Source: GCA-2746795 sp963747345
GTDB taxonomy: Bacteria > Chloroflexota > Anaerolineae > Promineifilales > Promineifilaceae
Assembly (NCBI GenBank): GCA_963747345.1
Contig: CAVVFA010000009.1
Coordinates: 310,001-374,000 of the forward strand
Direction: 5' to 3'
Length of the DNA: 64,000 nucleotides
Shown here: piece after piece, positions 15,921 to 23,630 of the stretch
Numbering within the stretch: position 1 is the stretch's first letter
Layout of the letters: the number at the start of each line of letters is the position of its first letter
The notes under the pieces: model-generated
Seen by the model: only the letters and a program-made list of their open reading frames with translations
Told to the model about the DNA's origin: nothing
Databases searched by the model: none
Translations under genes and position numbers: made by a program

Positions 15921-17558
15921 ATGATTTACGAAAACTACAACTTTTCCAGCCGACGCTCTAATGTAATGGGGTTTAATGGACTGGTGGCAACCAGTCAACC
16001 ATTAGCCGCCCAAGTTGGACTTGATGTGCTTAAATCTGGGGGTAATGCCATTGATGCCGCTATTGCCACGGTGGCGACGCTGTGTGTGGTTGAACCCTGC
16101 TCCACGGGGATTGGCGGCGATGCGTTTGCCTTAATTTGGAGCGCACGAGACCAAAAGTTATACGGTCTCAATGCCAGCGGTCCAGCGCCTGAAGGGTTAA
16201 CGGCCGTTCTCCTCCGCAATAAAGGTCACCAAACAATGCCCACCCTGGGGCCGTTAGCCGTCACTGTGCCGGGCAGTTTGCGCGGATGGGAGGCGGCGCT
16301 AAATCGTTTTGGCACGATGGGACTCGACAGTTTGTTGAGCCAACCTATTGACTACGCGCAAAATGGTTTCCCCGTCAGCCAGCGGATTGCCCTGGCCTGG
16401 CAGAATTCTACAGAGAAGTTGTCTGTTTATGAGGATTCTCGGCGGGTGTGGCTGCCAAACGGCCGTGCGCCCAGGCCATCGGAACGGTTTCGTAATCCAG
16501 AGTTTGCGGCTACACTCAAAACCATCGCGCAACAAGGGGTTGAACCGTTCTACAAGGGCGCAATTGGGCAGCAAATTGTGGACTGTGTGCAAGCGGCTGG
16601 CGGCGTTTTAACGATGCCGGATTTGGCGGGATTTCAGGCTGAATGGGTGGAACCGCTGAAACTTGATTATAAAAATGGGTATTCGTTTTATGAAATCCCG
16701 CCCAACGGACAAGGGTTGACGGCGCTCATTGCACTTAATATGGCAAAACAGCTTGATATGGCGGCTTTGGATTATGGCTCGGCTGATTATTATCATATGC
16801 TGATGGAAATGATGAAGCTGGCCTTTGCCGATGCCCATGCCTATATCGGGGATCCGCGCCAAACGGATGTGCCAGTTGCCGGTTTGTTGAGCGAGGCGTA
16901 TGCCGCTGTCCGTTTGGCGCAAATTGACCCCAACAAGGCGCTGCCTCCCCAGGCTGGCAATCCTTCCCCACACGGCGACACGGTCTATCTCACGGTGGCG
17001 GATAAGGAGGGCAATATGGTCAGTTGGATTCAAAGTCTTTATATGGGCTTTGGCAGCGGCTTGACGGCAGGAACGACTGGGATTCAATTGCAGAATCGGG
17101 GGGCGAATTTCACGTTGGAGGAGGGTCATCCGAATCAAGTGGCTCCTGGTAAACGGCCGTTCCATACCATTATTCCTGGCTTTATCACGAAGAACGGTCA
17201 GCCGTGGAGCAGTTTTGGGGTGATGGGTGGATTTATGCAGCCGCAAGGGCATTTGCAGGTGGGCTTGAATTTGGTGGATTTTGACATGGATCCGCAATCG
17301 GCGTTAGACGCGCCCCGTTTTAACTGGCTGCAAGGGATGGAGTTTGGTCTGGAAACGGCCGTTTCTCCCCAAATCCGTGCCGCCCTCAGTCAACGGGGAC
17401 ACCAACTCCGCCCCGCTGACCAGCCCCTCCACTACGGCGGCGGGCAAGTTATTGTGCGTGACCCGGAGACGGGTGTGCTTATCGGCGGCAGTGAACCGCG
17501 AAATGATGGTGCGGCGGTGGGATGGTCAAGAATCATCATGAGCGATTTTTTATTGTAA
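15921..17558 (+). CDS. ggt: Gamma-glutamyltransferase family protein
   Basis: A 545-residue Ntn-hydrolase of the gamma-glutamyltranspeptidase family, made as a proenzyme that cleaves itself into large and small subunits. GGNAIDAAIATVATLCVVEPCSTGIGGD is the family start. The nucleophile is the Thr of HGDTVYLTVADKEGNMVSWI. The small subunit then shows the substrate loop QLQNRGANFTLEEGHPNQVAPGKRPFHTI and the tail ALDAPRF. No signal peptide is seen, so it is probably cytoplasmic, as in many FGE/ggt-like amidohydrolases from Chloroflexota and Deinococcota. It could act on glutathione or other gamma-glutamyl amides; the true substrate is not shown. It shares an upstream region with lexA, and its promoter may be affected by the LexA box. 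Confidence 0.9.
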   Translation: MIYENYNFSSRRSNVMGFNGLVATSQPLAAQVGLDVLKSGGNAIDAAIATVATLCVVEPCSTGIGGDAFALIWSARDQKLYGLNASGPAPEGLTAVLLRNKGHQTMPTLGPLAVTVPGSLRGWEAALNRFGTMGLDSLLSQPIDYAQNGFPVSQRIALAWQNSTEKLSVYEDSRRVWLPNGRAPRPSERFRNPEFAATLKTIAQQGVEPFYKGAIGQQIVDCVQAAGGVLTMPDLAGFQAEWVEPLKLDYKNGYSFYEIPPNGQGLTALIALNMAKQLDMAALDYGSADYYHMLMEMMKLAFADAHAYIGDPRQTDVPVAGLLSEAYAAVRLAQIDPNKALPPQAGNPSPHGDTVYLTVADKEGNMVSWIQSLYMGFGSGLTAGTTGIQLQNRGANFTLEEGHPNQVAPGKRPFHTIIPGFITKNGQPWSSFGVMGGFMQPQGHLQVGLNLVDFDMDPQSALDAPRFNWLQGMEFGLETAVSPQIRAALSQRGHQLRPADQPLHYGGGQVIVRDPETGVLIGGSEPRNDGAAVGWSRIIMSDFLL

Positions 17559-17884
17559 ATTTAAACTGAAGAACCGTTTTGTTAGAAACGGCCGTTTTCT
17601 GGTATGATAGTGGGGGGACAGCTTCGTAGGAATTTCACAATTCCTGGGTGATAGGGGATCATTTAATCCATGAGAATCGCATTTTTGATTCTCAAAAACA
17701 ATATCGACAGACGTATCGACAATTTTTTTGAATTTCTACTCAATGATGGCTGCACAGTTTTACTAACTGTGTTGATTTTAAGTTGTCACCGTCTCTGCTT
17801 TTTACGTTTTAAACAGGCTCTACCAACGTCAGAACAAAGCGTGCCAATTCATTTCTCTACTTGACGTTCCCCAGGAAGTGCAAC
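17559..17884 (+). other. Long structured leader upstream of the BTAD regulator
   Basis: After ggt there is a promoter-like pair (TTGTTA/TATGAT) and then about 275 bases of leader. It can form AGGAATT-TCAC-AATTCCT (near 17628-17645), TGAGAATC-N8-GATTCTCA (near 17670-17693) and ACAGTT-TTACT-AACTGT (near 17754-17770). No known riboswitch is recognised. A 64-codon reading frame inside (from 17670) has no ribosome site or recognisable product. Confidence 0.45.
17579..17608 (+). promoter_or_regulatory. Promoter-like boxes with AACGGCCGTT in the spacer
   Basis: TTGTTA (17579-17584) and TATGAT (17603-17608) are separated by 18 bases, and the spacer carries an exact copy of the genome-wide palindrome. 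A protein or methylase reading the palindrome could influence this promoter. Confidence 0.45.
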
Positions 17885-19195
17885 GTGGGAACAAATACAC
17901 AAAAAACGCGACCGCTTGATCCAAATTTTAATGAAAGCGATCTCGTGTCATGGCTTCATCTACAAATTAAAACTGGAAATTTCATAGCTATTTCGAATTG
18001 GCTGGAAAATTTCGGGTCGAAATCGACGGGTAAAGACATTTTGCCTGATATGCGCCAGTCAGTCATCGAACTTTGCCAAATATGCCAAACTCATCAGGAA
18101 GAGATGGATGCCTCTTGGAATGCTTACCAACAGGCTGTGTTGCAGGAAAAAGCGCTTAGTGTCAATCTGTCTCATCTGTTAGATTTTTTTCTACGCAAGT
18201 GGGGGAGCGACCCGCCATTAATTACCGAAACCATAACACCGGAGGAACGGCCGTTTACGTCCACGTCTCAATCCCTAGCCGTTCCCAAGCTTTGGCAACG
18301 AATTCAAGACTATATTGGGCTGGGCAAAGAGGGCCAATCGGAAACAACTAACTCACCCATCATTCCAGATTCTGACGATTTTCAAGGTAGTGAAGATGAG
18401 GACGTGCATGAGGGAAAACGGCCGTTTCTCACCGTCTACTGCTTGGGCCAATTCCAGGTCTTTATCAATGACAAACCGATTGATAATTGGAACGGCAACA
18501 AAGGCAAAGTCATCTTCAAATATTTACTGATAAATCGCAAACGCCCCATCCCGCTAGAGGTGTTGATGGATACGTTTTGGCGAGACGACGAGCCAGAGGC
18601 GGCCAGGCGCAATCTTTACCAGGCAATTTATCTGCTGCGGCAAGCGCTGCAACAAGAAGATGAAGATTTCCCCTATGTTCTCAGCCAAAACGGCACGTAT
18701 ACGCTGAATCCAGACTTGAAAATTTGGGTGGACAGTGAACTGTTTATGGCGCATTATGAAAACGGCCGTTATCACCAAAATGCAGGCCACCACAAAAAAG
18801 CCATCGCCGCCTACGAAACAGCCGACAGCCTCTACAGCGGCGAGTTTCTCGCCGAAGATCCGTATGAGGAGTGGCCACAAGCGCAGCGAGAAAATCTCAA
18901 GCAAGCACATCTACACATTTTAGACAGCTTAAGCCGCCATCATTACAACCTCAAAAATTGGGCCATGTGCCTCACCTACTACCAACGCATTCTCGCCCTA
19001 GACAACTGCCGCGAAGACGCCCATCGCGGCCTCATGCGCGTCTACTACTTCCAAAAACAGCGTCATTTAGCCCTGCGCCAATACCATCAATGCGTCGCAA
19101 CCCTCGAGCAAGAACTCGCTGTCCCCCCTATGCCAGAAACCACCGATTTACACCAAAAAATCCAAGAAAACCAACTTCATTTTTCACCCATCTAA
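17885..19195 (+). CDS. BTAD-domain (SARP-like) transcriptional regulator
   Basis: About 436 residues. GTG at 17885 is favoured because AGGAAG lies 6 bases upstream; a TTG at 17861 is the alternative. The N-terminal 170 residues are helical and unrecognised. From about residue 180 comes an OmpR-type winged helix (FLTVYCLGQFQVFINDKPIDNWNGNKGKVIFKYLL, then LEVLMDTFWRDDEPEAARRNLYQAIYLLRQAL). The bacterial transcriptional activator domain of TPR-like repeats follows (DSELFMAHYENGRYHQ, YSGEFLAEDPYEEWPQ, WAMCLTYYQRILALDNCREDAHRGLMRVYY). SARP proteins activate nearby gene clusters, so the two following unknown genes are its likely targets. It carries three AACGGCCGTT copies, unlike those two genes. 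Confidence 0.86.
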   Translation: MGTNTQKTRPLDPNFNESDLVSWLHLQIKTGNFIAISNWLENFGSKSTGKDILPDMRQSVIELCQICQTHQEEMDASWNAYQQAVLQEKALSVNLSHLLDFFLRKWGSDPPLITETITPEERPFTSTSQSLAVPKLWQRIQDYIGLGKEGQSETTNSPIIPDSDDFQGSEDEDVHEGKRPFLTVYCLGQFQVFINDKPIDNWNGNKGKVIFKYLLINRKRPIPLEVLMDTFWRDDEPEAARRNLYQAIYLLRQALQQEDEDFPYVLSQNGTYTLNPDLKIWVDSELFMAHYENGRYHQNAGHHKKAIAAYETADSLYSGEFLAEDPYEEWPQAQRENLKQAHLHILDSLSRHHYNLKNWAMCLTYYQRILALDNCREDAHRGLMRVYYFQKQRHLALRQYHQCVATLEQELAVPPMPETTDLHQKIQENQLHFSPI

Positions 19196-19363
19196 AAAAT
19201 GAACCCTGATTGAAACAAAAATGAAGCCCCCAAAGTAAATTGCCAATTACGAACCAATACAGCCGGAATACATTAGTGCCAGTTCTCGAGAATATTTTTT
19301 TCTAAGGTAAAGACTAAGGTTATACATACAATCTTAATCTTCCAAGTTAATATAAGGAGAAAT

Positions 19364-19873
19364 GTGATGAATGATCAACCAAATGTTCCTCTGTTAGATT
19401 TTGATGTTACCACGATGGTGGTGACGAGAGAAGGTGAGCCTGTTTACACACCTGGTTGGAATGTAACCCATATTGTCGATAGACGAGAATCGTTTGAGCT
19501 ACAAATCAGATTCAAAATTTCTGGCCCAATTTGGGACAACATTATTGTGCCGGCTGCTGGTGGTCTACAAAACATTGAGGCAAAATTTGAAGTTGCGGCA
19601 GACTGTATTGGTGGGCCTGATGTCAAACTGGGTACTGCCACCAAATCATTAACCGACTTGGCTAAATCTGGCACTACTTACACTTACAAGCATATTGTAC
19701 CGAAAAACACAATCAATATAGATGGTGTATACGAAGTCGCAGCTGTTGTGAGTATGCAAAATAAGACAACTGGTTCACCATACACTGGCATGTTAGGTTT
19801 TTCTGAAGGACTCAAGATTTTGGTTCATGAGCGGGAAGACACAGTAGAACCAGGACAAACTCTCACGCCATAA
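19364..19873 (+). CDS. Unrecognised beta-sandwich protein, first of a pair
   Basis: A 169-residue soluble protein with no signal peptide or membrane segment. The start follows AAGGAGAAATGTG. Alternating hydrophobic residues through ESFELQIRFKISGPIWDNII and YEVAAVVSMQNKTTGSPYTG suggest an all-beta, Ig-like fold. The last third (a strand, DGVYEVAAVVSM, then GFSEGLKILV) resembles the C-terminus of the protein at 20004 (PPGLYQLQTIVML, GFLEIPLLQI). The two may share a domain; this is by eye only. Base composition is clearly A+T-richer than its neighbours, and the AACGGCCGTT word is absent. I do not recognise a function. Confidence 0.6.
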   Translation: MMNDQPNVPLLDFDVTTMVVTREGEPVYTPGWNVTHIVDRRESFELQIRFKISGPIWDNIIVPAAGGLQNIEAKFEVAADCIGGPDVKLGTATKSLTDLAKSGTTYTYKHIVPKNTINIDGVYEVAAVVSMQNKTTGSPYTGMLGFSEGLKILVHEREDTVEPGQTLTP

Positions 19874-19902
19874 GTTCAATTATTGGAAGTGTAAAATAAT
19901 TC

Positions 19903-19965
19903 CAAGTTGTTTGCTTTTTAATTTAATACGTTTATAACGTCATTGTAAGAAAAGCAAACAACTTG
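19903..19965. repeat. Perfect 16-bp inverted repeat between the paired unknown genes
   Basis: CAAGTTGTTTGCTTTT (19903-19918) and AAAAGCAAACAACTTG (19950-19965) are exact complements around a 31-base A+T-rich loop that itself contains ACGT-TTATA-ACGT. It could be an attenuator or terminator controlling the second gene, or an operator. Confidence 0.85.
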
Positions 19966-20003
19966 ATTGTAATTCAGTACGCAAATCTAAGGGGATTATA
20001 ATC

Positions 20004-20951
20004 ATGAATACAAATATAAAAGAGCCAACATCTTTGACTTACATTAAAGGGATTGGTCCAGTGCGTGCTAGCTGGTTACGGGAGATTGAAATCTGCGCAA
20101 TTTCAGACCTGCTGTTAATGACATCTGAGGAAATTGAACATCGTCTTAAATTAAAAAAATACACGATCTCACAAACGGATATTGAAGATTGGCAACAACA
20201 AGCCCGTGACATGAATATCATCGACAATCCGTTTCCCCAAAAAGCAGTATCCAATTCAATCGATAAACTCCCTGAACGACAAACATTTGCAACCTTTGTC
20301 GTTGAATTCCAGAAATGCTCAGGTAAAGATGATTATCAAATAGAAACTTTAGTTCAGCATATGGAAGGGGGGAAATTAGGCGGGGGCAAAAATAATCAAT
20401 GGCCAGGTTTGGCTAACGACAACCTTATCCAGTGGATGAAAAATCAGATTGATAAAAAGTATTTAGAAAATGAGTTTTCTAAACCGACCAAAAAGAACGC
20501 TGATGTTTCAGAATCAAGTTCAACTAAACATCCATCTGGAGAACCCTTTAATATAATCATTAATCGCGTTCAAGCATATCAGCCTCTAAATACATTTCGT
20601 TTAGCTGGTTCCGGTGAGCCTGGGCAAGTATTCAGAGGATTCCTACAAGGATATCAACCATTTTCTCTAGCTGTAGATTTGAAATTTCATTTTTTAGAGA
20701 ATTCCTCTCCAAACAACCAGTTCTCAACTTTTTATATCCAGAATTATTTTTCAAACCGAAGAACAGGAGACACCTACAAACCTGAAAAGATTGAACGCAA
20801 TATTCAAGTTTCAGACAAATTACAAACAACAATTGCTTTGCCAGAAGTTACATTGCCCCCAGGTTTATACCAACTACAGACGATAGTTATGTTGAAAACA
20901 CAGCCAGAGGTAATGGGTTTTTTAGAAATACCTTTACTACAAATAACTTAA
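20004..20951 (+). CDS. HhH-domain plus beta-sandwich protein of unknown function
   Basis: 315 residues, soluble. The N-terminal 65 residues (LTYIKGIGPVRASWLREIEI, then TSEEIEHRLK) form a helix-hairpin-helix pair of the DUF4332/RuvA-like kind, which usually contacts DNA or RNA. A central region of about 70-165 is helical and charged (MEGGKLGGGKNNQWPGLAND). The C-terminal 140 residues are beta-rich and seem related to the preceding 169-residue protein. The start ATG follows AAGGGGATTATAATC. It shares the low G+C composition and absence of the palindrome, so both were probably acquired together. A nucleic-acid-linked role under BTAD control is an inference; no family name is claimed. Confidence 0.6.
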   Translation: MNTNIKEPTSLTYIKGIGPVRASWLREIEICAISDLLLMTSEEIEHRLKLKKYTISQTDIEDWQQQARDMNIIDNPFPQKAVSNSIDKLPERQTFATFVVEFQKCSGKDDYQIETLVQHMEGGKLGGGKNNQWPGLANDNLIQWMKNQIDKKYLENEFSKPTKKNADVSESSSTKHPSGEPFNIIINRVQAYQPLNTFRLAGSGEPGQVFRGFLQGYQPFSLAVDLKFHFLENSSPNNQFSTFYIQNYFSNRRTGDTYKPEKIERNIQVSDKLQTTIALPEVTLPPGLYQLQTIVMLKTQPEVMGFLEIPLLQIT

Positions 20952-20975
20952 CTTTATAGCAGTTACAAGACCCTT

Positions 20976-21248
20976 TTAGTCTCCGAAATCCAAGTCATTG
21001 AGCATGTCATTCCAATGATCAGCAAGAGATGAGTCATCGGTGCTTGCTGTTATTTCGGGAGATTGCATGATTATGCCGCCTTTGCCGCCGCCGTGGATAG
21101 CGTATTCATCACCAGCTTCTAAGATAATTTTCTTGTACTGGGGGGGCCATTGCACGACAAAGCGGCGTTGGCATTGCGGGCAGTGCCATTCTTCTGCGCC
21201 TGTATCATGTGTTTCTACTAATTCCATTTGGTGTTGTTCTTGAGCCAT
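20976..21248 (-). CDS. Small zinc-ribbon-like acidic protein
   Basis: A 90-residue hypothetical protein. EEWHCPQCQRRFVVQWPPQY supplies one Cys-x-x-Cys with a flanking His. The rest (GDEYAIHGGGKGGI, an acidic tail DHWNDMLNDLDFGD) is unrecognised. With one CxxC it could bind zinc only as a dimer or with His. It is separated by 154 bases from the sulfotransferase-like gene on the same strand and ends 24 bases from the convergent HhH protein gene. Confidence 0.6.
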   Translation of the reverse strand: MAQEQHQMELVETHDTGAEEWHCPQCQRRFVVQWPPQYKKIILEAGDEYAIHGGGKGGIIMQSPEITASTDDSSLADHWNDMLNDLDFGD

Positions 21249-21401
21249 TTTCTATTCTCCGTTTGTTTAGGTTCTTGTGCGTATCTTAAAACGGCCGTTT
21301 CTCCCTGCCAACACCCGTTTAGTACTAATTCGACGCATAACTATAGTTAATTAGTCACAAAACCATGCAAATCTAAGCAAATATTCAGAAAACGGCCGTT
21401 T

Positions 21402-22013
21402 CTACCCCACATTCCGGTTCCGATACAACTCCGGATCGACCTGCTCGGCCATGGCTTGCACATCTAAACTGCCCCCCAAAAACGCATTTACAACCTGTAC
21501 TTGGGTCACCGGATCAGACAAAATTTCACTGTAATTTACATGGAGAACCTGGAAATTATCTTGCGCTTGCAGCCAGTTATCGATGGACAGCAAATGTTTT
21601 TGAAACAAATCTGCCATGGTGGCATCATCCATCTGGTCGCTGTCTTCGCCACGGTTCACGAGCATTTTTCGTTGAGAGGCTAGAATTTCGTCCATATTTC
21701 GGTGCATAAATATCACGCGGTACTCATACGCTGGCGGCAAATCCTTAAGCAGCGCCGAAATCACTTTGATCACTTTGCCGACTGCCTCAGCCACCCATGC
21801 TGTATCCCCTTTGCCCAACTTCTTGACGCGCTCAAATTCGTAATACCCTTTTGGGTTGTCGTTGTCTGCCTCTCGAATCTCGTCGATCATCAGCGGGAGA
21901 CCACCCGCCTCCACTATCTTCATCATCATGGAGGTGCCTGAGCGCGGCAGCCCAGATACTACTGTAACAACGGGTTTTTCTTTCGACCTAAATAATTTCT
22001 TGATAAAACTCAT
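21402..22013 (-). CDS. Sulfotransferase-fold P-loop protein
   Basis: 203 residues, with the 5'-PSB loop of PAPS-dependent sulfotransferases, VVTVVSGLPRSGTSMMMKIV, at residues about 16-35. YEYRVIFMHRNMDEILASQRKML follows at the position of the 3'-PB motif (the R/S that contacts the 3' phosphate). FQVLHVNYSEILSDP is also typical of the family. It is shorter than eukaryotic enzymes but similar to bacterial sulfotransferase-family proteins. The acceptor is unknown. It lies 24 bases downstream of the Eis-like acetyltransferase gene on the same strand, so the two may be cotranscribed. Confidence 0.78.
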   Translation of the reverse strand: MSFIKKLFRSKEKPVVTVVSGLPRSGTSMMMKIVEAGGLPLMIDEIREADNDNPKGYYEFERVKKLGKGDTAWVAEAVGKVIKVISALLKDLPPAYEYRVIFMHRNMDEILASQRKMLVNRGEDSDQMDDATMADLFQKHLLSIDNWLQAQDNFQVLHVNYSEILSDPVTQVQVVNAFLGGSLDVQAMAEQVDPELYRNRNVG

Positions 22014-22037
22014 ATCTAAATCCTCAATCTTTTGTTT

Positions 22038-23288
22038 TTAGAATGTCGTAATGCACTGCGGTTTCTCTTCCGTCCAAAATATCTGATTGACGGTATCCAT
22101 GTATGTCTGATCTGAAATACTGACCAAACCGTATTGATGCAATTGGCGGAAAGTGATGGCTCCCATCGCCATTGAGGAAAAGTCGCACACATCCAGGATG
22201 ATTTCTACATCATAGGGGGCAGAGGCAAATTGGATGGCAGAACGGCCGTTTTCAAAATAAACCACCGTGCAGCCATCATTCTCCGGCAAGAACGAGTCTC
22301 TAACGGTGATACACAGGCGACATGTTTGCCCGCTAAAATCACGCACTTCCCAGGCGGTGAAGAGCCGCGCCACATCCAGCACCCGGAGCATCAGACCTAA
22401 GCCAAAAACGGCCGTTTCATGGTTAATCCCTGGCAGCATCCGGCTGCTGCCATTTCGCGGGTCGGCCAGCAAATAGTGGAGATTATCATCTTGCAGCGTC
22501 AATATAATTCGGTCGATTTGATCCGCTTGCGTGTGCAAAAACGCCAGCAATTCAGCCATCACTTCTGTGGAATCGTAGATAAACGCCCGCACCAGCATAT
22601 TATTGGTCAAGAAATTACCGCCTTCAACTGGTTCAAACTTAAACGTCAAATAGCCCCGCACCTCATCCCCATCTTTGTAACCCACCACGCGAAACGAACC
22701 GTCTTCAAACTGCATGTCCCAGGTCGCTTCCGGCAAACTCATCATGCCATGCGTTTTTGCCCGATAACGGCCGTAGCACGCCGCCAACGCTTCCTTATCC
22801 GACTCATCCAGAAATGAAATATGTTCTTTTGACCCTTTAGGGAAACTTGCAGGCGCAATGGTGTAATGTTTAACGGGAGTGCTGTAGCCAAAGCCCATTT
22901 TCTTATAAAAATCTGGGCGGAAGGGGTACAGCGCCGTAAAAACTGCCTCTTGTTCCTGATAATATTTCAGGAAATAGGCAATCATATCACGGGCAACTTT
23001 CTTCTTTTTATGAACAAGATCAACCGCCACACTGCCGACTCCCCCCACCGCCACATCATGACCATGCAGGTTCATGGTAAAGTCAAAAAGGCGCATCACG
23101 CCCATCAATTCATCGTCTTCAAACAAGCCAACGGGATGCACATCTGTTTGCCCCAACCCCTTTTCAATTCGTTTTTTGAACTCAGTCATTTCCTCGACTG
23201 TATTAACTTTCATGCCAGGGTAGGCATTGGCTGAAATTCTGGCCCAATCGTCCAGATGGGTTACGTTTAGATTTTGTATCGCTCGCAT
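22038..23288 (-). CDS. Eis-like GNAT N-acetyltransferase with SCP2-type tail
   Basis: 416 residues. The start ATG at 23288 (MRAIQNLNVTHLDDWARI) has GGAGCG 8 bases upstream; a longer in-frame start lacks support. The N-terminal GNAT domain contains the acetyl-CoA loop VGGVGSVAVDLVHKKKKVARDM (the V-x-V-x-x-x-x-R/K-x-x-G/A region) and YPFRPDFYKKMGFGYS. A second GNAT-like domain (YLTFKF..., LLAFLHTQADQIDRIILTL) and a C-terminal sterol-carrier-like domain (ARLFTAWEVRDFSG, IQFASAPYDVEIILDV) match the tripartite Eis/DUF4111-style layout. Mycobacterial Eis acetylates aminoglycosides and lysines; the natural substrate here is unknown. Confidence 0.85.
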   Translation of the reverse strand: MRAIQNLNVTHLDDWARISANAYPGMKVNTVEEMTEFKKRIEKGLGQTDVHPVGLFEDDELMGVMRLFDFTMNLHGHDVAVGGVGSVAVDLVHKKKKVARDMIAYFLKYYQEQEAVFTALYPFRPDFYKKMGFGYSTPVKHYTIAPASFPKGSKEHISFLDESDKEALAACYGRYRAKTHGMMSLPEATWDMQFEDGSFRVVGYKDGDEVRGYLTFKFEPVEGGNFLTNNMLVRAFIYDSTEVMAELLAFLHTQADQIDRIILTLQDDNLHYLLADPRNGSSRMLPGINHETAVFGLGLMLRVLDVARLFTAWEVRDFSGQTCRLCITVRDSFLPENDGCTVVYFENGRSAIQFASAPYDVEIILDVCDFSSMAMGAITFRQLHQYGLVSISDQTYMDTVNQIFWTEEKPQCITTF

Positions 23289-23465
23289 TGGTTTTCGCTC
23301 CATAAATAGGTCACTGATGGCTATAAAACAGGTCTCGGAATTGTACTCCATAACGGGATATTGGCATGGAGCCTCGGATTATACCCACCACACTTAGCCC
23401 AAAATGAGATACTGCCTCATGATCTGACGACTTTCTCAATTCCTGCGATAATGGGCGCTCATTAA

Positions 23466-23600
23466 ACATTATTGGAAATAACAATCAGTTCTATTTATCC
23501 GCAGATTAACGCAGATTGACGCTTCGCTTAAGGGTTTTAATCGGCGAAATCTGCGAAATCTGCGGATTAAATCTAAGGCAAATCTTATTTCTAATAATGT
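23466..23600. repeat. Nested inverted repeat element
   Basis: Outer arms ACATTATTGGAAATAA (23466-23481) and TTATTTCTAATAATGT (23585-23600) match at 15 of 16 positions. Inside, ATCCGCAGATTAACGCAGATT (from about 23498) pairs with AATCTGCGAAATCTGCGGAT (to about 23567). This fills most of the 330-bp gap before the OppA-like gene and looks like a small palindromic mobile element. Confidence 0.7.
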
Positions 23601-23630
23601 CTATTATTTTTAGAAGGATTGTTGTCTGTC

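Noticed and set aside
17670..17864. 64-residue ORF upstream of the BTAD gene
   Set aside because: It lies in a hairpin-rich leader, has no ribosome site or recognisable protein, and is most simply untranslated.
20976..23351. Integrated plasmid or prophage
   Set aside because: Sulfotransferase- and Eis-like genes are normal accessory metabolism; no integrase, terminase or capsid gene is seen in the window.
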